Positions 44,609 through 54,611 of a DNA stretch of 64,000 bases are shown here, in pieces (position 1 is the first letter of the stretch; every line of letters begins with the position of its first letter). The notes below the pieces were generated by a model. The model had not been told where the DNA came from and ran no database searches. It was given only the letters and a program-made list of their open reading frames with translations. Origin of the DNA: CAVRIA01 sp963721115. GTDB lineage: Bacteria; Desulfobacterota; Binatia; HRBIN30; CADEER01. Both the position numbers and the translations under genes were made by a program. The stretch covers positions 248,001 to 312,000 of the forward strand of contig CAVRIA010000008.1 in assembly GCA_963721115.1 (NCBI GenBank). Direction: 5' to 3'.

Positions 44609-46384
44609 TCACTCCTGCGCCAGCGCGTCGACCTGGGTATCGATCGCGCCCATGAGCGCCTCGAACCGCGCGGCGCCGTCGTTGGGGATCTCGAACCGCA
44701 TTCGCATCAGGTCGGTGCGAACCGGCAGCTCCTTGACGCGATAGACGGGGATCTTGCGCTCGATGATGCCCATGCCGCGATCGATGAAGTGAAAGACGGC
44801 CCGCAGCATGCGCACCTGCTTCTCCGGTGTCGTGTAGCGGTCGATCGCGTCGAAGGCGTTCTGCTGCAGGAAGGCGTTGCGCAGCACCCAGGCGCCTTCG
44901 AGCAGCATCCGCTCCCGGTCGGGCAGCGACTCCTCCCCGACCAGTCGGGCGATCTGCTGCAGCTTCGCCTCCTCGTTCAGCAGCTCCACGCCGCGCGCCC
45001 GCAGCTCCGGCCAGTCGGCGAAGCCCTGCTCCCGCCACCAGTCGCTCATCGCGCCCGCGTACTCGCTGTAGGAGTCGCGGAAGTTGATCGCCGGGAAGAA
45101 GCGGGCGCTGGCGAGCTCCTTGTCCAGGCCCCAGAAGCAGCGGACGAAGCGCCGCGTGTGCTGCGTCACCGGCTCGGTGAAGTCGCCGCCGGGCGGCGAG
45201 ACGGCGCCGATGGCGCTCACCGAGCCGTCCCGCCCGCACAGCGTGGTGACGAGACCGGCGCGCTCGTAGAACTCGGCGAGTCGCGTCGCCAGGTAGGCGG
45301 GGAATCCCTCCTCGGCGGGCATCTCTTCGAGGCGCCCGGAGATCTCGCGCAGCGCCTCGGCCCAACGCGACGTCGAGTCGGCGAGCAGGGCGACATCGTA
45401 GCCCATGTCGCGGAAGTACTCGGCCATCGTGATGCCGGTGTAGATCGACGCCTCGCGCGCGGCGACGGGCATGTTGGAGGTGTTCGCGACCAGGACGGTG
45501 CGCTCCATCAGCGGCCGCCCGGTGCGCGGATCCTCGAGCTGCGGCAGGTCGGTGAGGACGCCGGTCATCTCGTTTCCGCGCTCGCCGCAGCCGATGTAGA
45601 CGATGATCTCCGCGTCGGCCCACTTGGCGAGGTTGTGCTGCGTCACCGTCTTGCCCGTGCCGAAGCCGCCGGGAATCGCCGCCGTGCCGCCGCGCGCGAG
45701 CGGGAAGAACGCGTCGATGATGCGCTGCCCGGTGAGCAGCGGCTCCACCGGCGACCGGCGAGCATCGTAGGGACGGCTCTGCCGCACCGGCCAGCGGTGG
45801 AAGAGACGCAGCTCGCGCACCGACCCGTCGCCTTCCACCCGCGCCACCGGTTGGTCGAGCGTGTAGCTGCCGGCGGGCGCGACCCAGGCGAGAGTGCCGG
45901 AGACGCGCGGCGGCACCAGAATCCGGTGCTCGACGAGCTCCGTCTCGGGCACCGTGCCGAGGATCTCGCCGCCGTTCACCCGGGCGCCCTCCGCCAGCGC
46001 CGGGGTGAACGGCCACCGCCGGCCGCGGTCGAGCGGCGCGGCACCGGCGCCGCGGTGGATGAAGTCGCCGGTGCGGGTGGCGAGGGTCTGCAGCGGCCGC
46101 TGCATGCCGTCGAAGATCGTCCCCAGCAGCCCCGGTCCGAGCTCGACGGAAAGCGGCGAGCCGGAGCCGGACACGGCGGTATCGGGGCGCAGGCCGCCGG
46201 TGTCCTCGTAGACCTGGATCGTCGCCTCGTCCTCGGCGAGACCGATGACCTCGCCGACCAGGCGCTCCTCTCCGATCCACACCAGCTCGGACATGCCGAG
46301 CGCCCGGCGCATGCGGGCCCGAACCACGGGGCCGTTGACGCCCGTCACGGTTCCGGCGCGGTCCTCTGTCTGCGCGTCGTTCAT
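44609..46384 (-). CDS. atpA: V/A-type ATPase catalytic subunit A
   Basis: 591 residues. The Walker A loop GGFGTGKTVTQHNLAKW is near residue 235. Catalytic Glu lies in CGERGNEM. Other family motifs are GITMAEYFRDMGYDVALLADSTSRWAEALREIS and the 'non-homologous region' at about 110-190. It hydrolyses or makes ATP. It overlaps subunit E by four bases (ATGA). Confidence 0.96.
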   Translation of the reverse strand: MNDAQTEDRAGTVTGVNGPVVRARMRRALGMSELVWIGEERLVGEVIGLAEDEATIQVYEDTGGLRPDTAVSGSGSPLSVELGPGLLGTIFDGMQRPLQTLATRTGDFIHRGAGAAPLDRGRRWPFTPALAEGARVNGGEILGTVPETELVEHRILVPPRVSGTLAWVAPAGSYTLDQPVARVEGDGSVRELRLFHRWPVRQSRPYDARRSPVEPLLTGQRIIDAFFPLARGGTAAIPGGFGTGKTVTQHNLAKWADAEIIVYIGCGERGNEMTGVLTDLPQLEDPRTGRPLMERTVLVANTSNMPVAAREASIYTGITMAEYFRDMGYDVALLADSTSRWAEALREISGRLEEMPAEEGFPAYLATRLAEFYERAGLVTTLCGRDGSVSAIGAVSPPGGDFTEPVTQHTRRFVRCFWGLDKELASARFFPAINFRDSYSEYAGAMSDWWREQGFADWPELRARGVELLNEEAKLQQIARLVGEESLPDRERMLLEGAWVLRNAFLQQNAFDAIDRYTTPEKQVRMLRAVFHFIDRGMGIIERKIPVYRVKELPVRTDLMRMRFEIPNDGAARFEALMGAIDTQVDALAQE

Positions 46385-47034
46385 GGCGCGTGCGCGAAAT
46401 CCCCCGCGTCGGGAAGGAGCACCGATGCCGCCAGCCGCCGTAGGTCATCGCGCCGGCGCCGGCCGCGGGCGTCGAGGGAGTTGTCGAAGCGCAGCCGCCC
46501 GTCCGCCGTTTCGAGGATGACCCCGCCGCCGGGAACGGCGGATGGCTCGAGGCTCAGCTCCCATCGCCCCGCTCCGAGCGCGGCGAGGGCGGCCGGCGCG
46601 AGCAGGGCGGCGTCGCTCGGCGCGACGCGCGCCCGCACCGGTCCGGCGGGCAGGGAGGCCAGCCCCTCGCGGATCAGCTCCGCCAGGAGGTCGGCGGCCG
46701 CCGGCCGGCTCGCCGCGTCGCTCAGCCGGGCGCGTACCTGCGCCAGCGCCTCGTCGATGAGCGACTCGCGTGCCTGCAGCAGGCTCATACGCCGCCGTGC
46801 CGTCGCCACGGCGAGGATCTCGGCGGCGCGGCGCCGTCCCCTGGTCTCGCCCTCTCGTTGCGCGGCGGCCCGGATGGTGTCGGCCTCGGCCCGCGCCGCG
46901 GCTCGGATCTGCTCCGCCTGCTTCCCGGCCTTGGCGGCGGCCTGCGCCGCCTCGTCGTCGCCTTGCCGGCGAATCAACGCCGCCAGGTGCGCCGCGTCGT
47001 CCTGGCGCGGGCGGTCTGTCTCGTTCGCCTTCAC
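46381..47034 (-). CDS. atpE: V/A-type ATPase subunit E (peripheral stalk)
   Basis: 217 residues. The N-terminal half is a coiled-coil (AALIRRQGDDEAAQAAAKAGKQAEQ) and the C-terminal half a small globular domain, as in the E subunit. With the G/H subunit it forms the stator. Placement between F and A, with four-base overlaps, matches the canonical order. Sequence identity in this subunit is always low, so the call rests partly on position. Confidence 0.8.
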   Translation of the reverse strand: MKANETDRPRQDDAAHLAALIRRQGDDEAAQAAAKAGKQAEQIRAAARAEADTIRAAAQREGETRGRRRAAEILAVATARRRMSLLQARESLIDEALAQVRARLSDAASRPAAADLLAELIREGLASLPAGPVRARVAPSDAALLAPAALAALGAGRWELSLEPSAVPGGGVILETADGRLRFDNSLDARGRRRRDDLRRLAASVLLPDAGDFAHAP

Positions 47035-47360
47035 AGGTGCATCCCCAGCACGCGCTCGACGAAGCGCTCGACGGGTCGTTGTCCCGCCGTCTCGCCGAGC
47101 CCGGGGATCTCGATCACCAGCGGCCCGGCGGGATCGAGAATCACCCGGTCGAGATCGGCGCGGACCCGCTCCGCCGCGCCGTGGGTCACCAGCAGGAGGG
47201 CGAAGCGGTGCTCCGCTCCGCCGCCGCCGCGAGCGGCGGCGACGGCGGCATCGAGCGCCGCGCGCGTCTCCTCCGCGCTCTGCACGACCCGGCCCGGCAC
47301 GCCGCCGAGCTGGAAGGCGAGCACCGTCTCCCGGTCGCCGAGGACCTCGATCGGCGTCAT
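47031..47360 (-). CDS. atpF: V/A-type ATPase subunit F
   Basis: 109 residues from the ATG at 47360. It has a small Rossmann-like fold: IEVLGDRETVLAFQLGGVPGR, then FALLLVTHGAAERV and PLVIEIPGLGE, standard for subunit F of the rotor. A longer frame to 47564 overlaps the K gene and is not used. The neighbours overlap by four bases at each end. Confidence 0.85.
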   Translation of the reverse strand: MTPIEVLGDRETVLAFQLGGVPGRVVQSAEETRAALDAAVAAARGGGGAEHRFALLLVTHGAAERVRADLDRVILDPAGPLVIEIPGLGETAGQRPVERFVERVLGMHL

Positions 47361-47791
47361 CCCAGGCGCCCCAGGATCATGATCGAGATGATCAGGCCGT
47401 AGATGGCGATGCCCTCGGCCAGGCCGACGAAGATCAACGCGCGTCCGGCGATCTCGGGCCGCTCGCCCATCGCCCCGAGCGCCGCCGCGCCGACGTGCCC
47501 GACGGCGTAGGCGGCGCCGCAGGCGCCGAGAGCGGTGCTCAGGGCGGCGGAGATGAAGCCCCACATCAAGACCGTGTCCGAGACGGCGCGCGCGCCGGCC
47601 GGCCCGCTCGTTGGCGCTTCGGCGGCGGGGGAGATGCCGGCCAGGGCCAGCAGCACGGCCACCGTCGCGACCGCGGCGATGCCGACGTTGGCGGTGACGA
47701 AGATCCGGACCGCGCGGCGGAAGCGCCGCGCCGCCGTCGAACCCGACCTCCCCGCCGTTTCCGCCGGGGAGATCGATGTCGATCGCGTCAT
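47357..47791 (-). CDS. atpK: V/A-type ATPase proteolipid subunit K
   Basis: 144 residues. It has an Ala/Thr-rich N-terminus with one hydrophobic segment (about 28-52), then a proteolipid hairpin: helix about 72-103 and helix about 115-142 with the ion-binding Glu in LIFVGLAEGIAIYGLIISIMI. The extra N-terminal segment may be a signal or a third helix. The ring it forms carries protons or sodium across the inner membrane. I cannot tell which ion from this sequence. A gap of 22 bases separates it from subunit I. Confidence 0.88.
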   Translation of the reverse strand: MTRSTSISPAETAGRSGSTAARRFRRAVRIFVTANVGIAAVATVAVLLALAGISPAAEAPTSGPAGARAVSDTVLMWGFISAALSTALGACGAAYAVGHVGAAALGAMGERPEIAGRALIFVGLAEGIAIYGLIISIMILGRLG

Positions 47792-47813
47792 GTTTCCTCC
47801 TTCTTCCGCCCGG

Positions 47814-49793
47814 TCACGCCTGGGCGGACCGCGCGGCGCCGAGGCGCAGAGGGCGGTACTCCTCGCCGCCGCCGCTGTAGAACTTGCTGAAGAACTCGTA
47901 GTACTCGAGGCGCACGCTCTGGATCGCGACGATCATTCCCTCGAGACCGATGATGACCGCGTTGCCGACGACGAGGACGACGGCGGCCCCGGCGGTGCCG
48001 GCGGCGGTGCCGGACCGGGACACCGCGTCGGCGACGCTGAAGGTGGCGAGAAACAGCCCCGCGTGGCTGATCGCGAAGGCCGCCAGACGGATGAACGTCG
48101 CCGTGTTCGATATCGTGCTGATGGTCGTGTCGAGAACCTCTACGAGCGACTCGACGACCAGGGCGAACATCTCGCCCGCCCCGGGCCATCGATGCTCGCG
48201 CCGCCCGGCGAGGACGGCGCGCGCCGGCTCCTTGAGCAGGATCAGCGCCGCCGGCACGGAGAGCCAGAGCACCGCGGTTCCCAGCGTCACGCTGCCCGGT
48301 CCGCCGGTGAGGTGGCGGACGAGCAGGCCGACGGCGATCCAGTAGGCCAGGGCGGCGAGCAGACCGTTGCGCTCCCACAGGGCGGCGGTGTCGCGGCGCC
48401 GTACGGCGTTCACCAGGTTGAGGCCGAGGCCGAGGCTGATGAACCCGATGCCGAACCCGATCGCCGTCTGGATGAGGGTGCCGATGTCCTCCATCGGCCG
48501 CAGCCACAGGGCCGGCAGCCAGCGCTCGAAGCCGAACACGCTGCCGTAGAGGAACCCGAAGAGCGTCGCGAACACCCCGCATTCCATCAGGATCACGGCG
48601 TAGTCGCGGTAGCGGAACATGCGGCGATAGATGAAGTAGCCGATGGCGAAGAGCACGGCGCCCTGGCCGACGTCGCCGAACATGAACCCGAACATGGTGA
48701 GAAACGCGACCGCCACCACGGCGGTGGGCTCCACCTCGCCGTAGCGGGGCAGGCCGTAGGAACGCAGCAGGCCTTCGAAGGGGCGGATCAACACCGGGTT
48801 GTGGAGGAGAATGGGGACCGGGATGCGCCCGCCCCGCACGCCTTCCAGCCCGGACGGATCCGCCCACCGAACGACGCAGCGCCCGGCGGTGGTGGCACGG
48901 ACCGCTTCCTCCAGCGCCGGCGCGAGCACCGCCGGGACCCAGCCGGAGACGACGGCGGTCCGCTCCGAACGCCCCATCCGCCCCCGCGCTTCCGCCAGCA
49001 GGCGCTCGCGCTCGATCCGCAGGCACAGGGTGCGGAGCTCCGGACCGATCCGCGCCGCCAGTGCCCGGCGCTCCGCTTCGACGCCGGCGCGAGCCTGCCG
49101 GTTCGCCGCCAACTCTGCTTCGATCTGTGCCGCCACGGCCTCGGGCGTTCCGTCGAAGCGCGCCGGCAGCTCCACGAACTGGAGCTGCGCGCTGTGCAGG
49201 GCGCGGTCGAGAACCTCCCGATCCCGGCGCAGACAGAGGGCGGTGACCAGGAGGCGCCCGTCGGCGCCCGCCCGCCCGGCGGGAAGGACGACGTGCGGAA
49301 TCCGCGCCAGACTGTCGCGCAGTCGTGCCAGGCTGCGCTCCGGCAGCAGCCCAGAGACGAGGTGCGCGTAGCGCAGCTCGCGAAGCTGATCGATCGGCGC
49401 CCCGAGCGGGGCCAGCGCGCGCACGTTGCGCAGAAGGCTTTCCAGCTGCTCCCCCTCGTCCGCGACTCGCGCCACATGCCGCCGCAAGGTGTCGACCTCG
49501 GCGGTCAGGGCACTGGCGCGGTCGGCGGCGGCCTGCAGATCGAGCGGCCCGGCGGCGTCGTCCAGCGGCTCCGGCTCGGCAGAGGGCGGGCCGAGATCCC
49601 GCAGGGCTCCGTCGATCGGCCGCGACAGCGCGTCCAAGCGGGCCACCAGCTCGCCCACGTCGTAGGGGCGAATCTCCGCCAGAGGCTCGACCGGGCGCCG
49701 CACGTCGAGGAGGTGCAGGACCCCCACCCGGGCGACGGCCCGAGTGACGGCTTCGAGCTCCGCCGCGAGGACGACCAACGTGAGGTGGCGCAT
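47814..49793 (-). CDS. atpI: V/A-type ATPase subunit I (a-subunit)
   Basis: 659 residues from the ATG at 49793 (a GTG at 49811 would add six residues). The N-terminal half is soluble and helical. The C-terminal half (about 340-640) has at least seven hydrophobic segments, with MFGFMFGDVGQGAVLFAIGYF, the subunit I signature, near residue 365. It holds the ion half-channels next to ring K. It lies between C and K in the operon. Confidence 0.9.
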   Translation of the reverse strand: MRHLTLVVLAAELEAVTRAVARVGVLHLLDVRRPVEPLAEIRPYDVGELVARLDALSRPIDGALRDLGPPSAEPEPLDDAAGPLDLQAAADRASALTAEVDTLRRHVARVADEGEQLESLLRNVRALAPLGAPIDQLRELRYAHLVSGLLPERSLARLRDSLARIPHVVLPAGRAGADGRLLVTALCLRRDREVLDRALHSAQLQFVELPARFDGTPEAVAAQIEAELAANRQARAGVEAERRALAARIGPELRTLCLRIERERLLAEARGRMGRSERTAVVSGWVPAVLAPALEEAVRATTAGRCVVRWADPSGLEGVRGGRIPVPILLHNPVLIRPFEGLLRSYGLPRYGEVEPTAVVAVAFLTMFGFMFGDVGQGAVLFAIGYFIYRRMFRYRDYAVILMECGVFATLFGFLYGSVFGFERWLPALWLRPMEDIGTLIQTAIGFGIGFISLGLGLNLVNAVRRRDTAALWERNGLLAALAYWIAVGLLVRHLTGGPGSVTLGTAVLWLSVPAALILLKEPARAVLAGRREHRWPGAGEMFALVVESLVEVLDTTISTISNTATFIRLAAFAISHAGLFLATFSVADAVSRSGTAAGTAGAAVVLVVGNAVIIGLEGMIVAIQSVRLEYYEFFSKFYSGGGEEYRPLRLGAARSAQA

Positions 49794-49824
49794 GGGTTCC
49801 GGGCTGAGCACGGCTGGCGCTCCT

Positions 49825-50847
49825 TCAGTGCCGCACGCTGGCGACTCGTTCGAGCGCCTCGGCGAGCGGAACGCCGAGGCTCTTCGCCGCCAGCAGCACC
49901 CGCAGGTCGCGGATCTCGATCTCCTGGGCGAGGAGGAAGCCCAACGGCACGCCGATGTGAAAGGGATAACCCACCAGAGCGCGTTGAATCTGCAGGGCGA
50001 GGAGGCGCCAGAGCGCGGCCGAGGACGCGTCGATGCCCGGTATCTGGGCGTTGGCGAGCAGAGGCCCGTATGGCGTGGAGGCCAGCGTCGCCGCCCACGG
50101 CGCTTCCCGGCTCTCGGCCAGCGCGCGGCGGACCTCGGTCGTGATCCACCTTCCCTGGCGCAACGTGTAGTTGAGGATCTCCTCGGGAGAGAGGCCGAGC
50201 ACGTCCCGGTAGCGGGCGATCCACGCCAGGTTCAAAAGGTCGAACGAAATGCCCAGCAGTGCCCGCGCGCGCTCGGCGTCGTCGGACCGCAACGTGCTCG
50301 CCGCGGCCCAGAGGCGCTCGTAGTGGTCGAGCTCGACGGCGACCTCGAGGGCGAACGGCCCGGCCTCTTCCAGCCGGTGCACCGCGGCGCGCAGGGCGGC
50401 GCCGTAAGCGCTCCTGGCGAGCAGATCGACGAGCTCGCGCAGGTCGCGCGCCTCCGCCAGGCGCATCGGCTCGACGGTGGCGATGCCGGTCAGGGGCTGC
50501 AGATGGGAAGCGATGTCCTGCGGGGCGAGGCCGCGATGCACGGCGCGAATGACGATCTTCAAGTTGTCGACCTCGTACCGCAGCAGATATTGGCGCAGAA
50601 ACGCGCGCTCCGGATCGGCGAGAATGCCGAGCACGGAGCGTCCGACGGCGGCGAGCCGGTGCGCCAGGCCGCGCTCGGGCGCGCCACCGCCCGGCGACGC
50701 GTACGGCGTGCGCGTCAAGGCGTCGCGCATGGCTTCCTCGCTGGGGTAGCCGTACAGGGCCTCCATGCCGCTGCGCCCCAGCAGGGACGCTAGAAGGACC
50801 CGCGCCCGCGCGTTCGCGGCCCCGTAGCGGCGCAGCTCACCCGCCAT
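49825..50847 (-). CDS. atpC: V/A-type ATPase subunit C (d-like socket)
   Basis: 340 residues, all helical. Features include YGAANARARVLLASLLGR at the start and RYEVDNLKIVIRAVHRGL, a conserved block of AtpC/V-ATPase d proteins. The subunit sits as a funnel between the rotor and the ring. Its start overlaps the end of the G/H gene by 11 bases. The order C-I-K-F-E-A-B-D is close to archaeal and Thermus-like operons. Confidence 0.85.
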   Translation of the reverse strand: MAGELRRYGAANARARVLLASLLGRSGMEALYGYPSEEAMRDALTRTPYASPGGGAPERGLAHRLAAVGRSVLGILADPERAFLRQYLLRYEVDNLKIVIRAVHRGLAPQDIASHLQPLTGIATVEPMRLAEARDLRELVDLLARSAYGAALRAAVHRLEEAGPFALEVAVELDHYERLWAAASTLRSDDAERARALLGISFDLLNLAWIARYRDVLGLSPEEILNYTLRQGRWITTEVRRALAESREAPWAATLASTPYGPLLANAQIPGIDASSAALWRLLALQIQRALVGYPFHIGVPLGFLLAQEIEIRDLRVLLAAKSLGVPLAEALERVASVRH

Positions 50848-51166
50848 CGCCGTCTCCGGGACCCAGCAGCGAACGGATCATCGCCTCGACCGCCTGATCC
50901 ATGCGGGGGCGGGCCTGCTCGCGCATCGCCGCCGCCGCCGCGGTCGCATCATCCAGAAGGCGCTTCGCCTCCTGCTGCGCCTGTGCAACGATCTTCTCCT
51001 CGGCGGCACGGGCGATCTGCTCGCGTTGCTCGCGCGCCGAGCGCACGAGATCCTTGGCCTCGGACTCGGCTTGCCGGGTCTGACCGGCGCTCTGCTCGCG
51101 GGCGGCGTCGGCCTGCTGGCGCGCCGCCGCCTCGGCGGCCAGGATGACTCGCAGCTGCTCCAACAC
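50837..51166 (-). CDS. V/A-type ATPase G/H-like coiled-coil subunit
   Basis: 109 residues from the GTG at 51166, with GGAGAGG nine bases upstream. An upstream in-frame start at 51244 is possible. The chain is one long Ala/Gln/Glu coiled-coil (AEAAARQQADAAREQSAGQ), as expected of the peripheral stalk G/H partner of subunit E. First gene of the operon. The 163-base region upstream holds no convincing promoter apart from a -10-like TACGAT. Confidence 0.75.
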   Translation of the reverse strand: MLEQLRVILAAEAAARQQADAAREQSAGQTRQAESEAKDLVRSAREQREQIARAAEEKIVAQAQQEAKRLLDDATAAAAAMREQARPRMDQAVEAMIRSLLGPGDGDGG

Positions 51167-51329
51167 GGGGTGGAACCTCTCCCCTGGTGCAATGCAAGGA
51201 TCGTACGTGCGCCCCGCGCGCGCCGCGGACAGGCGTCGCGCCAACGGCCCGTGCCCCTCGTTCCAGATACCGGTCCGCGCATTCTCGGGAACCGGAATGA
51301 CCGCTTCCCGCCGACGCGATGAGCGGCTC

Positions 51330-54078
51330 TCAGGGCGATCCGGACGGCGGCGGGTTGCCCTCCAGCGCCTTCTGCAGCGCGTCCATCTGGTTGCCGAACT
51401 CCTGCCAGTTGCCGTTGCGCAGAGCGTCCAACGCCTGCCGGTAGTGTTGGAGCGCCCCCGGCGGCGAGCCGGCGGCGCCGGGCGGCGCCGCGCTCGTTCC
51501 GGGCGGCGCGGCTGCAGCGGTGCTGACGACGACAGCCGGCTTCTTCTTCCCCTCCAGCAGAGCCGGAAGCAGTGTCTCGACGCGGTCGCTCATGGCGACC
51601 CGGTCGCCGGAGGATGCGATCACCCGCTTCAGCTCCGGTAGCTGGCGGTTTTCGGCGCTGAGATAGAGCGGCTCGACGTAGAGCAGCGTGTCGTCGATCG
51701 GGATGACCAGCAGATTGCCGCGGATGACGCGGGAGCCGGTCTGATTCCACAGCGACAGCTGCTGCGAGATGGTGGTGTCCTGATCGATGCGTGCCTCGAT
51801 CTGCGCCGGCCCGTAGATCAGCTTCTCCTTCGGGAAGCGGAACTCGATCAGCGAGCCGTAGTCGTCCCCGTCGCAGCGCGCCGCCAGCCAGGCGATCATG
51901 TTGTCCCGGTTGTTCGGCACCATGGGCAGCATGAGGATGAACTCCTCGCTCGACTCCCCGGGCAGGCGCATGATCGTGTAGTAGGGCTCCATTCTCACTG
52001 TCTGCCCGCTGTAGCTCTCCTGCGGGAAGCTCCACAGGTCTTCCTTGTTATAGAAGACCTCCGGATCGGTCATGTGGTAGGTGCTGTACAGGTTCGCCTG
52101 CAGGACGAAGAGGTCCTCCGGATAGCGCAGGTGACGGCGCAGCGCCGCCGGCATGTCGTCGAGCGGTTCGAAGAGAGACGGGAAGATCCGCTGGTACGTC
52201 TGCAGGATCGGATCCTTCGGGTCGGCGACGAAGAAGTGCACCGTGCCGTCGTAGGCGTCGACCGAGATCTTGAGCGCGTTGCGGATGTAGTTGATGCCGG
52301 CTCTCGTCGCCGGCTGCGAGTACGGCAGCGCGTCGCTCACCGTGTAGGCGTCCTGCATCCACACCAGCTTTCCGTCGCTGACCACCAGGTAGGGATCGTG
52401 ATCGAGGAAGAGGAAGGGCGCGATGCGGCGGATCCGTTTCTGAATCAGGCGGCGGAACAGGATGCGGCTGGAGCTCGTGATGTTGTTGCTGATCAGCAGC
52501 TTGACGTCGCCGAGGTACCAGGCGAACAGCAGCCGCCGCCACAGGCTGTCGAGCTTGACGCCACCGGCACCGTCGTACGTGGTGTACACGTTGTCGTTGC
52601 CCTTCGGGTAGTCGAACTCCTTGGTGTCGCCGCCGACGACGACGTAGTTGGATGTCTTCTCGCCGAAGTACACTCCAGGGCGATCGATGCGCAGCCCGGC
52701 GGGCGAGACCGGCGGGATGTCCTTGACGGAGAAGATCGGCAGGCCTTCGCGGTCGAAGAGGTTCACCGGGCTCATCGCCAGGCCGATCCCGTGCGTGAAC
52801 TTGAAGTGCAGGTTGATCCAGGTCTGCGCGTCCTGGGGGAGGCGGGACTGATCGAGCTCGCGGGCCGCGAGCATGACCTGGGTGTACTTTCCGTCCAGCG
52901 TGTAGCGGTCGATGTCGACGTCGTTGAAGTCGTAGTAGAGACGGATCTCCTGCAGTTGCTGGTACGTCTGCAGCAGAGGGCGCGGGTCCCACCAGCGGAT
53001 GTTCTGGATCGTCGCGTCGTTGGCGGCGAGCAGCTCGGATGTGAGCCGGCCCTTGGCCGGGAACTGCCTTGGCGCCAACGTGGTCGAGGCCGTAACCGTA
53101 GCGCGTCAGCGCGATGTTGTCGGCGATGTACGGCGACTCCACGCGCAGCTCGTCCGGCTTGACGCGATAGCTCTGGACGAACGGCGGCACGAACCACTCG
53201 ATCAGCGAAGCGCCGAACACCAGGACCGCCGCCGTCACGGGGAGGCGGACGTCGCGCCGGACGACCGTCGCCGCCGAGAGGAGCACGGCGATCAGCGACA
53301 GCGCGGCCAGCGCCGTCAGCAGCGGCAGCCGTACGTGCACGTCGGTGTAGGCGGCGCCGAACACGACGCCGTTGTTGCTCATCAGCAGGTCGTAGCGCTG
53401 CAGCAGATAGTCCCCCGCCTTGGCGAGGAAGAACGCCGCCAGCAGCAGCGAGAGGTGCCGGACGGGGGCCGGTGTCAGGCGCGGCGGCCCTTGCCCGAAC
53501 TCGATGGCGCCGCGGCCCCAGTAGACGGCGGCGGACATCGCCGCCGCGAGGAAGACGACGAGCAGAGACCAGTCGCGCGCTGCGCCCCACACCGGCAACG
53601 TGAACACGTAGAAGGCGAGGTCGCGCCCGAAGAGGGGGTCCGTCTTCGCGAACGGAACGGCGTACCACCACTTCAGGAAGCTCTCCCAGTTGCCCGCATA
53701 GGTGAGGCCGATGAAGAAGCTGAGCAGCGTCGATACAGCCACCACCACGAGGCGCCAGGGGAAATGCTCCAGTGAGAGCTCGATCACCTCGGGGGTCCCC
53801 ATCGGATCGCCGCTCGGGCGCACCATGCGCAGCCGTCGGGCCCGCGGGCCCTTGACGCGCGCGGCGAGAAGGCCGTTGAGGGAGAGGAAGAGCCACGAGG
53901 CGACGGCCGCGACGGCGAACACCGCCAGTCGCGCCCGCCAGGCGGTGGAGAAGACGGCGGCGAACCCCAGCGATCGGAACCACAGCCAATCGACCAGGAC
54001 GCCGCTCGCCGACGCCAGCACGACGAGGAGGGCGATGGGAAGCGCGGCGAGGATCAGCGGAATGGTGACGCGTTTCAT
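51330..54078 (-). CDS. UPF0182-family membrane protein, frameshifted in this sequence
   Basis: Full protein about 915 residues, the usual UPF0182 length. About seven transmembrane helices occupy the first 330 residues, and a large extracytoplasmic domain the rest (with NLHFKFTHGIGLAMSPVN and ARIDQDTTISQQLSLW). The frame from 54078 reads to ...YGLDHVGAKAV, and the matching continuation FPAKGRLTSELLAANDAT lies in the other frame. Dropping one T at about 53069-53070 joins them. The function is unknown. It precedes the V-ATPase operon on the same strand. The frameshift is more likely an assembly error than a pseudogene. Confidence 0.8.
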
Positions 54079-54129
54079 CTGGCTCCGATCACCGGCGCGG
54101 CGCGAGAGCGACGCGGCACCGGGTTGGAC

Positions 54130-54453
54130 CTACTGGCTCTCGGCGTCGATGCGGCGGACGTGCTCCTGCACGACCTCCGGCGGGCACAGGTACACGAAGA
54201 GGCGGCAGAGCGCGATCAGCAGGACCACGTCGTCCACCTGTCCGATGACCGGCAGAAAATCCGGAATGAGATCGACCGGCGACAGCACGTAGCCCGCGCC
54301 GGCGACCAGGAGCGCTTTCGGCCAGATCGAGATCCGCGGGTCGCGGAACAGGCGCCAATAGAGACGGCCGAAGTGCGGCAGGTGGCGAAACAGATCCGGT
54401 CCGCGGATGCCGGACGGGGAAAAGGGCCACGACCGACTGGCGCGCATGTTCAT
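54130..54453 (-). CDS. Small DUF1232 (YkvA-like) membrane protein
   Basis: 107 residues from the ATG at 54453. One or two hydrophobic stretches surround the family core ALLVAGAGYVLSPVDLIPDFLPVIGQVDDVVLLI, with the conserved SPVDLIPD block. The function of the family is unknown, though some members are linked to membrane stress. It lies 51 bases before the UPF0182 gene and may be transcribed with it. An upstream frame to 54576 looks non-coding. Confidence 0.8.
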   Translation of the reverse strand: MNMRASRSWPFSPSGIRGPDLFRHLPHFGRLYWRLFRDPRISIWPKALLVAGAGYVLSPVDLIPDFLPVIGQVDDVVLLIALCRLFVYLCPPEVVQEHVRRIDAESQ

Positions 54454-54611
54454 GGGTTCTCTTATAGAATCCACGGCCGGCCGCGTCACCCCCTGTTGGA
54501 AGATTGCGGGGCGGCCGGTTCCCGGCCCGATCGAACCCCCACGACGGCCGGCGCAGCTGGCTCTTACGGTGTTCATCGGCGCTCCCCTCCGGTATTGACT
54601 CGTTCCGCGTT

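Noticed and set aside
43646..47890. A 1414-codon plus-strand open frame
   Set aside because: Antisense to the V-ATPase genes, a result of GC-rich codon bias.
53750..54292. Plus-strand open frame across the UPF0182 start
   Set aside because: Arg/Ser-rich shadow of the opposite strand with no motif.
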